DNA of 64,000 bases, from positions 1 through 64,000 of the forward strand of contig CAIJNL010000014.1 in NCBI GenBank assembly GCA_903822005.1, in the 5' to 3' direction. This DNA is from an uncultured Nitrospiraceae bacterium. GTDB taxonomy: Bacteria; Nitrospirota; Thermodesulfovibrionia; Thermodesulfovibrionales; Dissulfurispiraceae. The position numbers were made by a program, and so were the translations under genes. This document shows positions 35,290 through 44,962 of the stretch, in pieces (positions within the stretch are counted from its first letter, which is position 1; each line of letters begins with the position of its first letter). The notes beneath the pieces are model-generated. The model did no database searches, was not told the DNA's origin, and worked only from the letters and a program-made list of their open reading frames with translations.

Positions 35290-37602
35290 TCATGCCGCCA
35301 AAACACTTCTGATTTTCGCAAAAAGCTCCTTTGGCGCTATCGGCTTTTCGATGAAGTGCACATCTTTTTCCATGATCAGTTTGCCGGACAAATAATCCCC
35401 CGCATATCCGCTCATGAGTATGATTTTCAGATCAGGCTGTATTGCTTTAAGTTCCTGATATGCATCTCCGCCGCTCTTTCCCGGCATAATCACGTCCATA
35501 AGCACCAAATGAATTTCATCCCTGTTCTCCATGAATTTAGTGACTGCTTCATCGCCATCGCATGCTTCGATGACAGTATGCCCGAACTCCTGCAGCATCT
35601 CGGTCAGCACCTGCCTGACTGTGGCGTCATCTTCAACTATCAGTATGGTCTCCGTAGCGCTTTCAGGCTCAAATTGCCTTTTGTCTTCCTGCTGAGTCTC
35701 AGCTTTAGTTTCAAGCGCGGGCAGATACAACTTGAAGACAGTTCCGGTGCCTGGCTCGCTGTATACATCGATAAACCCGTTGTGCTGTTTCACTATGCCG
35801 TACACCATCGACAGGCCCAGTCCAGTGCCTTTGCCCACTTCTTTCGTTGTAAAAAACGGCTCAAAGATCCTCGCACAGGTCGCTGCGTCCATCCCAATGC
35901 CGCTGTCTTCAACGGTCATGACTACATATTCACCGCTTGTGCCATATCCATGCATTTTCATAAAGGCTTCGTCTATAAGAGTACGGCCTGTACGTATGGT
36001 CAGCGCCCCGCCCTTAGGCATTGCGTCCCGTGCATTTGCGGCAAGGTTGATAAGGATCTGGGCCATCTGGTTACTGTCTGCCTGCACTGCTGTATTCTCT
36101 TCAGTCAATTGGATACTGAGTTTGATATCTTCTCCGATCGTTCTGGCCAGAATATTCTCTGTCTTCCGGATGGCCGCATTCAGGTCCAAAGGCTGCGGAT
36201 TGTTGTGCTGCTTTCTGCTGAAGGCCAAAAGACTCTGCGTCAGGGCCGCTCCACGGTCAGCTGCATGCATCATTTCCGAAACATAATGAGTCCCCTTGTC
36301 ATTGCCTTTCAACTGCAGATTCAACAAAGATCCGAACCCCATTATACTGGTAAGGATATTGTTAAAATCGTGCGCCACCCCGCCTGCCAGCTGGCCGACG
36401 GCTTCCATTTTCTGGGCCTGCAGCAATTGGGACTCAAGTCTTTCTCTCTCGGTCTCAGCACGCTTGCGTCTCCTGATTTCCATCAGCAGATAGACGATGA
36501 AGGAGCACAAAACGATGAAAACAACGAGTATGAACAACATTTCATTTCTGTATCTGTCCAGAATCGAAACCGGTTTATTTATAATGATGCTCCCCTGCGG
36601 GAGGTCGCCCTCTTCGATACGGAAGCGCTGCATTACGTTATAATCGAACATATATCTGTTCGGACTCTCTAACAGAATTGGAATTGTTCTGACATCAGTT
36701 CCGCCCAGGATTTTCAGGACCATCCCGGCTGCAGTTTCTCCCTGAGAGTAACCGCTTACCAGTTTGCCTCCAAGCACCCCGAGGCCCATCCTGCTGTCAT
36801 TAACGCCAAAAACCGGCACGGATGAGCTATTTGCAAGAAAAGACGCGCTGCTCTTTACAGCGTGGTTGGTCCCCTTTCTATCAACAAAATGCTGAAGCAG
36901 AAGTACGACGCTGTCGTTCTTCAGGGCCGACAGTTTTTGCGCAAGCTCCTCCAGAGTAGAATCACCAAGGGACAGGTATTTGAAACCGAGGTCTTGCGGA
37001 AAATCAGGACGGATCTTCTCAATCTCTGAACGGTATGCTTTCCCGGTTGTCGTGTTGTCGGTCACAACCACTATATTCTTCGCCGCAGGGCGAAGTTTTA
37101 ACGCAATGCCTATGGTAGCGGCAAAATCGTCGCTCTCGACCGTCCCGGTAATATCTCTTCGTCCTCCAAGCAAACGTTCTTCAAAATCATTGATGCCGGA
37201 GAAGACCACTGGCACCCCGGGAAAGAGCCCATCACGGTTCTTGACGATAAACTCCAGCGCGTCATTGTCGCATGCAATAATGGCATCGAATCGAATGCCT
37301 TTATACCCTTCCCTGATCAATTCCTTTAATCGCCTGAAATACTCCGGAGAAGATGGTGTCCGCTTCATGTCCATATACTTGATATAGGTCTCTACCCTGA
37401 TTGGTGATTTTTCGAAGACATCATCTATGCCGCGCATTTCGCTGTCTGAAAAGAGCAGGCCGTAGTGGTATGAGTTCAGTACGAAGACACGTTTCAGTTC
37501 CTGGCCTGCAGCAGGGGAATCAGGCGCCTGCATACTGAACCCGGGCAAGGCCATTGCTGCGATGCAGATCAATATGAATGCGCTGCGAGCGATATTTTTC
37601 AT
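35290..37602 (-). CDS. hybrid sensor histidine kinase with periplasmic substrate-binding domain
   Basis: A 770-residue protein. A signal/anchor helix is followed by a periplasmic domain (about 30-345) like ABC-type substrate-binding proteins of the PF04392 kind. A membrane helix lies at about 355-375. The HisKA domain has VAHDFNNIL with phospho-His411, then a HATPase domain with GTGLGLSMVYGI. A C-terminal receiver domain has the phospho-acceptor Asp703 in [14 protein letters not shown]. It senses a ligand outside the inner membrane and can pass phosphate internally. No output regulator gene is adjacent. It lies just outside the tRNA-Arg island. Confidence 0.9.
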   Translation of the reverse strand: MKNIARSAFILICIAAMALPGFSMQAPDSPAAGQELKRVFVLNSYHYGLLFSDSEMRGIDDVFEKSPIRVETYIKYMDMKRTPSSPEYFRRLKELIREGYKGIRFDAIIACDNDALEFIVKNRDGLFPGVPVVFSGINDFEERLLGGRRDITGTVESDDFAATIGIALKLRPAAKNIVVVTDNTTTGKAYRSEIEKIRPDFPQDLGFKYLSLGDSTLEELAQKLSALKNDSVVLLLQHFVDRKGTNHAVKSSASFLANSSSVPVFGVNDSRMGLGVLGGKLVSGYSQGETAAGMVLKILGGTDVRTIPILLESPNRYMFDYNVMQRFRIEEGDLPQGSIIINKPVSILDRYRNEMLFILVVFIVLCSFIVYLLMEIRRRKRAETERERLESQLLQAQKMEAVGQLAGGVAHDFNNILTSIMGFGSLLNLQLKGNDKGTHYVSEMMHAADRGAALTQSLLAFSRKQHNNPQPLDLNAAIRKTENILARTIGEDIKLSIQLTEENTAVQADSNQMAQILINLAANARDAMPKGGALTIRTGRTLIDEAFMKMHGYGTSGEYVVMTVEDSGIGMDAATCARIFEPFFTTKEVGKGTGLGLSMVYGIVKQHNGFIDVYSEPGTGTVFKLYLPALETKAETQQEDKRQFEPESATETILIVEDDATVRQVLTEMLQEFGHTVIEACDGDEAVTKFMENRDEIHLVLMDVIMPGKSGGDAYQELKAIQPDLKIILMSGYAGDYLSGKLIMEKDVHFIEKPIAPKELFAKIRSVLAA

Positions 37603-37909
37603 TAAAAACCTCGTTGTGCAATGCGATTCTGTTTAATCTACCCTAGTAGTACTATACATTAAACTTATGCACTTAGATAAGACAGTGCTCTAATCAGGAG
37701 AAAGCTACTGCTCATGTCCGGCAAACCCTTGACAGATGCCAAAAGGGACGGTAATGCAAATCTTCAGCCGAGTGTTTAAGGCAACCCCGGCCCGCGCTCT
37801 TTTCCCCTGCATCTGAAATTGCAGTGATTACAAAGACTTCCTATTGACAAATGCCTGCGAAAAGTGATAATATTCGCGAAATCCATAATCGGAGAGGGGT
37901 GAATAACGG
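37603..37909. other. 307-base gap upstream of rpsU
   Basis: It holds the 5' flank of the reverse kinase gene and the rpsU promoter (37844-37871). Nothing else is recognised. Confidence 0.5.
37844..37871 (+). promoter_or_regulatory. sigma70-type promoter of the rpsU operon
   Basis: TTGACA (37844-37849) is a perfect -35. GATAAT (37866-37871) is 16 bases downstream, with TAATAT at 37868-37873 as an alternative with an 18-base spacer. The rpsU ATG follows about 40 bases later. Confidence 0.7.
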
Positions 37910-38110
37910 ATGCCCTCTGTTAAAGTCAGGGACAATGAATCTCTTGATTCGGCCCTTAAGATTTTTAAAAAACAGTGTGAGCGCGAAGGTATTCTTTCTG
38001 AAGTAAAGAAGCGTGAGTTTTACGACAAGCCAAGCATCAAGAAAAAGAAGAAGATCATAGCTGCACGCAAAAAAGCTGCTAAGAAGCCCAGATCTTTTTC
38101 TGCGAGGTAA
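37910..38110 (+). CDS. rpsU: 30S ribosomal protein S21
   Basis: A 66-residue basic protein that begins [20 protein letters not shown] and ends in a long Lys/Arg tail, the S21 pattern. S21 helps the 30S subunit select mRNA. It has its own promoter and a GGAGAGGGG-type ribosome site. It opens the operon rpsU-yqeY-nif3-dnaG-rpoD, the classic macromolecular-synthesis arrangement with two extra genes. Confidence 0.95.
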   Translation: MPSVKVRDNESLDSALKIFKKQCEREGILSEVKKREFYDKPSIKKKKKIIAARKKAAKKPRSFSAR

Positions 38111-38113
38111 AGT

Positions 38114-38560
38114 TTGGCAATTCTCGAAGATCTTAATGCCGCCTTGAAGGAGGCCATGAAATCTAGGGATGAACTGAAAACATCAGTCATCCGGATGATG
38201 AAGGCCTCCTTAAAGAACAAAGAAATAGAGAAGATGGGGACCCTGACCGATGAAGACATACTGTCGGCCCTCTCTACCATGGCAAAACAGCGCCGGGAAT
38301 CTATCGAGCAGTTTGCAAATGCCGGCAGGACGGAACTTGCGGAAAAAGAGTCACGTGAACTCGAAATACTACAGGCTTACCTGCCCAAACAGCTCTCACC
38401 TGAAGAACTGGATGCCCTCATAAAGAATGCCATAAGCGAGTCTGGCGCCAAATCTGCCGCTGACATGGGCAAGGTCATGAAGGTGTTGATGCCGAATGTA
38501 AAAGGCGTTGCTGACGGCAAGGCCGTCAATCAGCGGGTCAAGGAACTGCTGGGTCCCTGA
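38114..38560 (+). CDS. GatB/YqeY-domain protein
   Basis: A protein of 148 residues from a TTG start at 38114, with GAGG at 38104-38107 inside the end of rpsU, so translation is probably coupled. It starts AILEDLNAALKEAMKSRDE and contains ADMGKVMKVLMPNVKGVADGK, as in YqeY proteins, which match the tail domain of GatB. YqeY is widespread between rpsU and dnaG and may act on tRNA-linked steps, but its role is not established. Confidence 0.92.
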   Translation: MAILEDLNAALKEAMKSRDELKTSVIRMMKASLKNKEIEKMGTLTDEDILSALSTMAKQRRESIEQFANAGRTELAEKESRELEILQAYLPKQLSPEELDALIKNAISESGAKSAADMGKVMKVLMPNVKGVADGKAVNQRVKELLGP

Positions 38561-38596
38561 AGCCTGCAACAAAATCTCTCTTTAAGGAATATCCCT

Positions 38597-39553
38597 ATGA
38601 AGCTTTCCTCACTCTATAAAAAAGCCATTTCTGTCGGTATCGAAAATGATCCCAGAGGCAAAGACGCTGTTGCCATGGAACTGGAAGATACTAAAAAAAG
38701 ATATGATGACATGAAACCAAAGGAAAAGGACTCTTTTGACATGGAATATCTCGAAAATCCTTATTCCGATTCACGCCTCCTGGTCGGCAGCGGCGACGAG
38801 GAGATCAGCAGCATGATGATCGGCATAGACATCGATGTGGGAGAAATCACTCTTGCAGAGATCCTGCGGGGAAAGGGCAATAAGATTGATATGCTTATGT
38901 CCCACCATCCGGGCGGTATTGCGTTCGGCAACCTTTTTTCTGTGATGTACATGCAGGCCGAGATACTCAGGACAAACGGCGTGCCTATAAACATAGCTGA
39001 GGCCCTGACAGAGGGCAGGATGAAAGAGGTAGAGCGCAGACTGATGCCTGCAAACCACACAAGGGCGGTTGATGCGGCCCGCCTGCTCAATTTTCCTTTC
39101 ATGTGCATGCACACAGCGGGCGACAATATGGTAGCCACTTATCTGCAGAGGCTTTTTGAAGAAAAGAACCCCAGCAGGCTGGAAGATGTTCTTGACCTGC
39201 TTCTCGACATATCTGAGTACAAAGATGCCGTAAAATACAATGCAGGACCGAAGCTGCTCATCGGCCCGGAAAAACGCAAGGCCGGAAAGATATTTGTAGA
39301 CATGACCGGGGGCACAGAGGGCGCAAAAGATATCTTCAGCAGCCTCACCCTTTCCGGAGTGAATACCATCGTCGGCATGCATATGAGCGAAGAGCACAGG
39401 AAAGAGGCCGAACTGCATCATCTGAATGTGATAATAGCGGGCCATATAGCGAGCGACAACCTCGGTCTGAACCTGCTGCTCGACAAGACGCTTGCAGGAG
39501 AACAGATAAATATAGTGGAGTGTTCCGGATTCCGAAGGATAGCGAGAGGTTAA
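38597..39553 (+). CDS. NIF3-family metal-binding protein
   Basis: A 318-residue protein. The metal-binding motifs of the NIF3/DUF34 family are visible: LMSHHPGG near residue 100, HMSEEH near 258 and AGHIASDN near 277. A distinctive N-terminal segment of about 60 residues precedes the core. NIF3 proteins bind two metal ions; their reaction is uncertain, with links to cofactor and GTP-cyclohydrolase-like chemistry. Its place between yqeY and dnaG in this operon is unusual compared with E. coli. Confidence 0.85.
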   Translation: MKLSSLYKKAISVGIENDPRGKDAVAMELEDTKKRYDDMKPKEKDSFDMEYLENPYSDSRLLVGSGDEEISSMMIGIDIDVGEITLAEILRGKGNKIDMLMSHHPGGIAFGNLFSVMYMQAEILRTNGVPINIAEALTEGRMKEVERRLMPANHTRAVDAARLLNFPFMCMHTAGDNMVATYLQRLFEEKNPSRLEDVLDLLLDISEYKDAVKYNAGPKLLIGPEKRKAGKIFVDMTGGTEGAKDIFSSLTLSGVNTIVGMHMSEEHRKEAELHHLNVIIAGHIASDNLGLNLLLDKTLAGEQINIVECSGFRRIARG

Positions 39554-39585
39554 CGCAGCGGCCTGCTCGCGCCTGACCTTTGCTG

Positions 39586-41322
39586 ATGAAAACTGACGGA
39601 CAGATTGAAGAGATAAAATCCCGGATAGATATTCATGCCCTGATCTCTGAGTATGTTGATCTGAAGAGATCAGGGTCAAACTTCAAGGGCCTCTGCCCTT
39701 TCCATTCAGAAAAGACCCCGTCCTTCATGGTAAGCCCCTCAAAGCAGATATTCCACTGTTTTGGCTGCAACAAGGGCGGAGACATCTTCTCCTTTATCAT
39801 GAATTACGAAAACATGACCTTCCCCGAAGCGCTTTCGCACCTGGCAGATAAGGCCGGAGTGAAGCTTGAGGAATCCCGCCACAGCGATACCGACAGGGGG
39901 CTCAAGGACAGCCTGTATGCCATAAACGATGAGGCCATGCGCTTTTATATTAAAAACCTGACGGCTGCCAGACAGGCGGTCACTTATCTTAAAGAGCGCG
40001 ACATCAAGGATGAGACTGTCTCCATGTTCTCGCTTGGGTACGCGCGCGGAGAACGCGACGAACTGATGCGCCACCTGCGGGCTGTCGGATACTCAGATGC
40101 GATGATGAAATCTGCCGGACTTGTGCATTACGGCAGCGAAGGCGCACACGACTTTTTCAGGGAGCGGCTGATATTCCCCATATTCGACCTGAGAGGAAAG
40201 GTCGTAGCTTTCGGAGGACGGACTCTCTCTTCTTCAAAGAACGTCCCTAAATATCTCAACTCGTCCGAGAGCCCTGTCTTTAAAAAGAGTGATACTTGTT
40301 ACGCCCTTAACCTGGCCCGGAATACCATAACGCAAAAAGGCTATGCCGTCATTGTCGAAGGCTATTTTGACGCCATCGTCTGCCACCAGTTCGGTTTCAC
40401 AAACACGATAGCTCCGCTCGGTACAGCCCTTACGCCCGGGCATCTCCGCAAGCTGAAAAAACTGACAAATAAAGTACTGCTCACCTTTGACGCTGACAGC
40501 GCCGGTATAGCTGCTGCCAGGCGCTCCGTTGAACTGGTTTATGCCGAGGGCATGATCTCTAAGATTGTACTGCTGAGCGAAGGCGACGACCCTGACACTT
40601 ATCTTAGAAAACATGGCGCTGACAATTTCAGGAAAATAATCGGTAAGGCCATATCCCCAGTGGAGTTCTTCCTTTCGCGGGCCGGCAAAAGCAAGATCGA
40701 GGGGCTCCGCCAGTTTCTCTCCATAATTTCGAACTGCCCTGATACGCTGCTGCGCGACGAGGCAATAAGGGAGCTCTCTGATCTGGCCAGTGAGAAGGTG
40801 CTGCGCGATGAACTTGCCGTTATCACCAGGAAGAATGCCGGCAGGGCAAGGGACCATGGACAGCCTGGAACTCAGGATGCTGTTCCGGAGGCGCCTGTCG
40901 AGATCAGCAGGGAGGAAGACATCCTGCTTAACATCTCCCTGTCAAACCCGCGCCTTGCAAGACGCATCGCCGAAAGTATAGACATGTCGAGCCTTGAGAG
41001 CCCGCTCTCAAAAAAAATATTCACCAACATACTCTCCCTGCCTCCTGACACGGAACCAACCCAGGAAAGGATGCTGGCTGACTGCAGCCCTGAAGAGCGC
41101 TCTGCCGTCAACAGGTCGGCTATCGAGCCGGGCATAGACCTCGAGAGGATCGCGCAGAACATTAATGAATGCCTGAAAAAGATCCGTCTTAACGCAGTTG
41201 CGGAGCGTATTGCCGAGGCAAAAAGCTCCGGGGACGAAAACAGCCTGCGTGCCCTGCTGCTCGAAAAGAAAAAACTCATGCAGAAGCGTGTTGAACTTTT
41301 TTCGCAGAAAGATTCAAAATAG
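39586..41322 (+). CDS. dnaG: DNA primase
   Basis: A protein of 578 residues from the ATG at 39586; an in-frame TTG lies two codons upstream. The zinc-binding CHC2 domain uses Cys37, His40, Cys58 and Cys61 ([23 protein letters not shown]). The TOPRIM domain has [10 protein letters not shown] and TFDADSAG. The C-terminal region would bind DnaB. Primase makes RNA primers at the replication fork. rpoD follows 14 bases after the stop. Confidence 0.95.
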   Translation: MKTDGQIEEIKSRIDIHALISEYVDLKRSGSNFKGLCPFHSEKTPSFMVSPSKQIFHCFGCNKGGDIFSFIMNYENMTFPEALSHLADKAGVKLEESRHSDTDRGLKDSLYAINDEAMRFYIKNLTAARQAVTYLKERDIKDETVSMFSLGYARGERDELMRHLRAVGYSDAMMKSAGLVHYGSEGAHDFFRERLIFPIFDLRGKVVAFGGRTLSSSKNVPKYLNSSESPVFKKSDTCYALNLARNTITQKGYAVIVEGYFDAIVCHQFGFTNTIAPLGTALTPGHLRKLKKLTNKVLLTFDADSAGIAAARRSVELVYAEGMISKIVLLSEGDDPDTYLRKHGADNFRKIIGKAISPVEFFLSRAGKSKIEGLRQFLSIISNCPDTLLRDEAIRELSDLASEKVLRDELAVITRKNAGRARDHGQPGTQDAVPEAPVEISREEDILLNISLSNPRLARRIAESIDMSSLESPLSKKIFTNILSLPPDTEPTQERMLADCSPEERSAVNRSAIEPGIDLERIAQNINECLKKIRLNAVAERIAEAKSSGDENSLRALLLEKKKLMQKRVELFSQKDSK

Positions 41323-41336
41323 TCCGGGAGGTATTT

Positions 41337-42839
41337 CTGAAAGAACCCTTTGACATCGATAAAGATGACTTCGGCGAAGATGAGACTCCTTCGCCTTCCC
41401 CCGATTATTGCGGAGAGGAGCTCTATCAGGAAAATGAACATGCCATAACCGGTTCTGAAGTTGAGAACAACTCTCACCAGGAATTCGATCCTATAAAGTC
41501 TTATCTTAAGGGCATAAGCACAATACCACTGTTGACCAAGCAGGGCGAAGTCGAGATTGCCCGCCGCATGGAAAACGGCCGCGATAGAATAGCGGTAGCG
41601 CTTTCTACAATCCCCTTTGTAATCAAGAAACTTATTATGCTCGGAGATTTCGCTGAAAGCGGCGAAGCGCCCCTCATTGACATCATCCTGGACGGCGAAG
41701 ACATGTCGGATGAAGACCTGCTGGAAGAGAAGGAGCGCTTCAAAACGGTCACTGCTGAGATAGCGCGACTCTTCGCCGTCAGGCAGGCCCTTATCAGCAG
41801 GGAGCCCGGGGCCGATCCGACCGCCTGGAAATCTGCCGAATTGACAGAAAACAGAGACCAGCTTGTTGCCAGGGTCAAGGAACTGAGGCTGAAGAATGAA
41901 GTCATAAACGCTTTTTTCGAAGAGCTGAGAAAGATGGGAGAACATCTTTCGGCCCTTCAGGCCAGGGCAAAGAAATTGAACAGGTCCAAAAACGGTGCGG
42001 AAGCGGCTGAATGCCTCACAGAGATCCAGAAGATCGAAGACTCCTTTGGCCTCGGCTGGGAAGACATCAAGAAAGTCACCAGAGAAGCCCTGGACGCTGA
42101 ACGCGAGGTCTCCCGCGCCAAAGACATACTGGTTGAAGCCAATCTCAGGCTGGTGATCAGCGTTGCAAAAAGATATGTCGGCAAGGGTATGAACCTCGGC
42201 GACCTGATTCAGGAAGGCAATATAGGCCTGATAAAGGCCGTAGACAAGTTCGAATACAAGCGGGGCTACAAATTCAGCACTTACGCGACCTGGTGGATCA
42301 GGCAGGCGATCAGCAGGGCGATAGCCGACCAGTCGCGCACGATCAGAATACCGGTGCATATGATCGAAAACCTTCACCTCATTAACAGGACCGCCAAAGA
42401 GCTGGTGCAGGAAGGAGGCTCTGAACCTAATCCCGAAGAGATATCCAAAAGGGTCAACATACCGGTAAGCAGGGTGCAGAGTATCATGAGGATGACGAGA
42501 GAGCCCATTTCCATAGAGACCCCTGTAGGCGATGAAGACGATACCATGCTCAAGGACTTTATCGAGGACAAATCGGTCCCCTCTCCGCTTGAGGCCGCGA
42601 TCCTCGATGACCTGAAGGAGCAGATCGACAAGGCCCTCTGCACACTATCTCCAAAAGAGCAGCTTGTTATCAGGCGCAGGTACGGACTGGGCGAAGATTC
42701 ACCTCATACCCTTGAGGAAGTGGGACAGGAATTTGAAGTCACCAGGGAGCGCATACGCCAGATCGAGGTCAAGGCCATTCGGAAGCTCAAGCACCCATCC
42801 CGCAATAAATGGCTCAGGGATTTTCTCAACAAGACCTGA
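41337..42839 (+). CDS. rpoD: RNA polymerase primary sigma factor (sigma70/RpoD)
   Basis: A protein of 500 residues if read from a CTG at 41337, preceded 5 bases earlier by GGGAGG. No in-frame ATG, GTG or TTG lies between the upstream stop (41292) and 41532; starting at the TTG at 41532 would cut region 1.2 ([20 protein letters not shown]) in half. Region 2 has [22 protein letters not shown] and [14 protein letters not shown], and region 4 ends with the helix-turn-helix [18 protein letters not shown]. The acidic N-terminus replaces a short region 1.1. It closes the macromolecular-synthesis operon. Confidence 0.93.
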   Translation: MKEPFDIDKDDFGEDETPSPSPDYCGEELYQENEHAITGSEVENNSHQEFDPIKSYLKGISTIPLLTKQGEVEIARRMENGRDRIAVALSTIPFVIKKLIMLGDFAESGEAPLIDIILDGEDMSDEDLLEEKERFKTVTAEIARLFAVRQALISREPGADPTAWKSAELTENRDQLVARVKELRLKNEVINAFFEELRKMGEHLSALQARAKKLNRSKNGAEAAECLTEIQKIEDSFGLGWEDIKKVTREALDAEREVSRAKDILVEANLRLVISVAKRYVGKGMNLGDLIQEGNIGLIKAVDKFEYKRGYKFSTYATWWIRQAISRAIADQSRTIRIPVHMIENLHLINRTAKELVQEGGSEPNPEEISKRVNIPVSRVQSIMRMTREPISIETPVGDEDDTMLKDFIEDKSVPSPLEAAILDDLKEQIDKALCTLSPKEQLVIRRRYGLGEDSPHTLEEVGQEFEVTRERIRQIEVKAIRKLKHPSRNKWLRDFLNKT

Positions 42840-42846
42840 CCGCGCC

Positions 42847-42876
42847 TTGACTTGAAGGGCCGCTAACTATTATCAT
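42847..42876 (+). promoter_or_regulatory. probable tRNA-Met promoter
   Basis: TTGACT (42847-42852) and TATCAT (42871-42876) with an 18-base spacer, about 55 bases ahead of tRNA-Met, in the short gap after rpoD. Confidence 0.5.
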
Positions 42877-42931
42877 ATTCGTCGCTGGCGTGAAGACGGC
42901 CCCTACGCTATTTTGATGGGATTGCTCGCGC

Positions 42932-43007
42932 GGGCCCATAGCTCAGTTGGTAGAGCTACCGGCTCATAACCGGTTGGTCCCAGGTTCGAGTCCTGGTGGG
43001 CCCACCA
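42932..43007 (+). tRNA. tRNA-Met (anticodon CAT)
   Basis: A 76-base cloverleaf with GGGCCCA/TGGGCCC acceptor, GCTC...GAGC D-arm, anticodon loop CTCATAA and encoded CCA. An elongator Met tRNA is the simplest call. A CAT anticodon is also used by tRNA-Ile2 after lysidine modification, and the sequence alone does not fully exclude that. The initiator is unlikely because the first base pair is G-C. Confidence 0.9.
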
Positions 43008-43064
43008 TATTCCGTGCATCAGATGCCATGACAGGACTTCCGGCACGGCTCGAGAGGAGTATTA

Positions 43065-43817
43065 GTGTACAAAGGTTTGCAACTTCTGATTGATCTGCAG
43101 AAATTCGACACACAAATCCTTTCCTTACGGCTCAAGATAGATTCAATCCCGGCCCATATCGCAGCGGACGAAGCAGTTTACCAGCAGGCGCAGAAGGCCC
43201 ATGATTCGGCCGGACAGCAGCGGCTCGCCCTTGAAAAGAAAAAGAAAGACAAGGAACGCCAGGTCGAGGAGCTGACCGAAAAGATAGTCAAGATGAAGGC
43301 GCGCGCCGCAGAGATCAAGACAAACAAGGAATACCAGGCCAACCTTAAAGAGATCGAGGCATTCGAGTCCCAGATCCGCAGTGTGGAAGATGAACTGCTC
43401 GAAATTATGGAGGCCCTCGAGACCGCCTCAAAAGATGGCGCCGCTCAAGACCAGAAGTTCGCAGCTGCAAAAGCCGAAGCGGAAGCGATTGGCAAGGAGA
43501 GGTCCGAAGAGATCTCCGCAGCTGAAGAGGAAATACAGGCCCTCAAGGCAAAGAGAAAAGAACTTGCAGCTTCAATTGATCACGAACTGTATGAGCAGTA
43601 TATGGGCATTCTCAAGTCCTGCAGGGGACTCGCTGTTGCGGAAGTGGTGAAGGAAGTCTGCCAGGGCTGCAGCATGAACATCCCGCCCCAGCTGTTTGTT
43701 AGGATTAAAAACGGGGAAGATATCTTCGAGTGCCCGCAATGCAGAAGGCTTCTCTATTATATAAAACCCGAAAACGAAAAACAGGAAGAAGCTGCCCCCA
43801 AAAAAGCTGAAGCTTAA
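43065..43817 (+). CDS. coiled-coil protein with C4 zinc ribbon
   Basis: A protein of 250 residues from a GTG with GAGGAG upstream. Residues about 1-190 are a long heptad coiled coil rich in Glu and Lys; the end has CQGCSMNIPP and CPQCRRLLYY, a C4 zinc ribbon. This is the CT398/zf-RING_7 family, which is widespread in bacteria and has no agreed function. It follows tRNA-Met and converges with selD. Confidence 0.85.
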   Translation: MYKGLQLLIDLQKFDTQILSLRLKIDSIPAHIAADEAVYQQAQKAHDSAGQQRLALEKKKKDKERQVEELTEKIVKMKARAAEIKTNKEYQANLKEIEAFESQIRSVEDELLEIMEALETASKDGAAQDQKFAAAKAEAEAIGKERSEEISAAEEEIQALKAKRKELAASIDHELYEQYMGILKSCRGLAVAEVVKEVCQGCSMNIPPQLFVRIKNGEDIFECPQCRRLLYYIKPENEKQEEAAPKKAEA

Positions 43818-43823
43818 CTTCTT

Positions 43824-44834
43824 TTATTCGACTGCAACCCTGCCAGTTCCTTTCGTGACACGCCCTATTATCTTGTAGAAAATCTCTGCCTCGGCAAAGA
43901 ATCGCACACCGTCCTCCTTTACCGCAATCAGAAGACCACCCGAGGTCTGGGGATCGGCAAGCAGCAGTTTCTGCTCTTCAGTGACCAAGGGTCCAAAATC
44001 GACCTTGGGGGCCACATACTTCAAATTGCTGTATGCGCCTGCGGGTACCATTCCGAAATCTATCATTTCCTGCACTCGCTCCAACACAGGAACGCCGGCA
44101 AGGTCTATTACAAAATCCAGCGCCTCATCCCTGAGCATATTCAGCGCATGCCCGAGCAGGCCGAAGCCCGTGACATCCGTACAGGCCGATGCCCCTGATT
44201 TCAGTGCCAGCAACGACGCCTTGTCATTCAATGTACGCATCCATTCAATTGCATGCCCTGTTTCGGCATCCGTAAGCATACCGCCTTTCAGGGCAGTTGT
44301 CAGGATTCCTATGCCGAGCGGCTTGGTCAGGATGAGAAGTTCGCCCTCTTTCGAACCGGTCGCCCTCAAAATCCTGTTCTTGTCGATAGTGCCTGAAACA
44401 GACAGCCCGAACTTGATCTCATCATTATCAAAGCTGTGGCCGCCTACCAGCAGCACGCCGGCGCGTTCAAGAACAGCAATAGCGCCCCTCATGATTTCCC
44501 TGATTACAACAGGCTCGCATGTGCACGCGGGGAACCCGACAATAGCCATGGCAGATACCGGCTTGCCGCCCATTGCGTATACATCGCTTATCGAGTTGGC
44601 GGCACTTATCTCGCCAAAGGTAAACGGATCGTTGACCACCGGCGATATTACATCCACGGTCTCTACAACCGCCTGTTCGCCAAAAAGGCATACCCCCGCG
44701 TCGTCGCCGGGCCCGACAAGCATTTTGGGCGCGGGACCGCGGCGAAGGTCTGCCATAATGATGTCAAGGTCTGCCAGACCTATCTTGGCAGCTCAACCGG
44801 CAGCTTTTACTTTTTCTGTCAACTTATAGTCCAT
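43824..44834 (-). CDS. selD: selenide, water dikinase, itself a selenoprotein
   Basis: A 336-residue protein read from the ATG at 44834 through an in-frame TGA at 44793-44795 as selenocysteine 14. The N-terminus is then MDYKLTEKVKAAGU followed by AAKIGLADLDIIM, the family start in which Sec or Cys is catalytic. GPGDDAGVCLFG and the later DVTGFGLLGHALNM and DPQTSGG are SelD motifs. A hairpin AGGTCT-GGC-AGACCT begins about 12 bases after the TGA and is a candidate SECIS. SelD makes selenophosphate from selenide and ATP. An ATG after the TGA (44756) would lack the catalytic loop. Confidence 0.9.
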
Positions 44835-44962
44835 ACGCAAGTTATTATACCCTTTAGTGAAGACATGGTAAAGGATACCGCTGTCTTGTCTTTAAGATGA
44901 ACAGCATATTATCATTAATAAAATTGAATATAATAATGATAAACAGCCGGGGAGCGACACAG

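Noticed and set aside
35284-36672. Long forward open frame opposite the sensor kinase
   Set aside because: It lies wholly antisense to a gene with clear HisKA, ATPase and receiver domains and has no recognisable features.
40872-42377. Long reverse open frame opposite dnaG and rpoD
   Set aside because: It is a mirror of two well-supported genes and its product has no domain or ribosome site.
43824-44756. selD read as a 310-residue protein starting after the TGA
   Set aside because: It would lack the catalytic Sec/Cys loop. The upstream extension through TGA matches the family N-terminus, so the longer selenoprotein reading is preferred.
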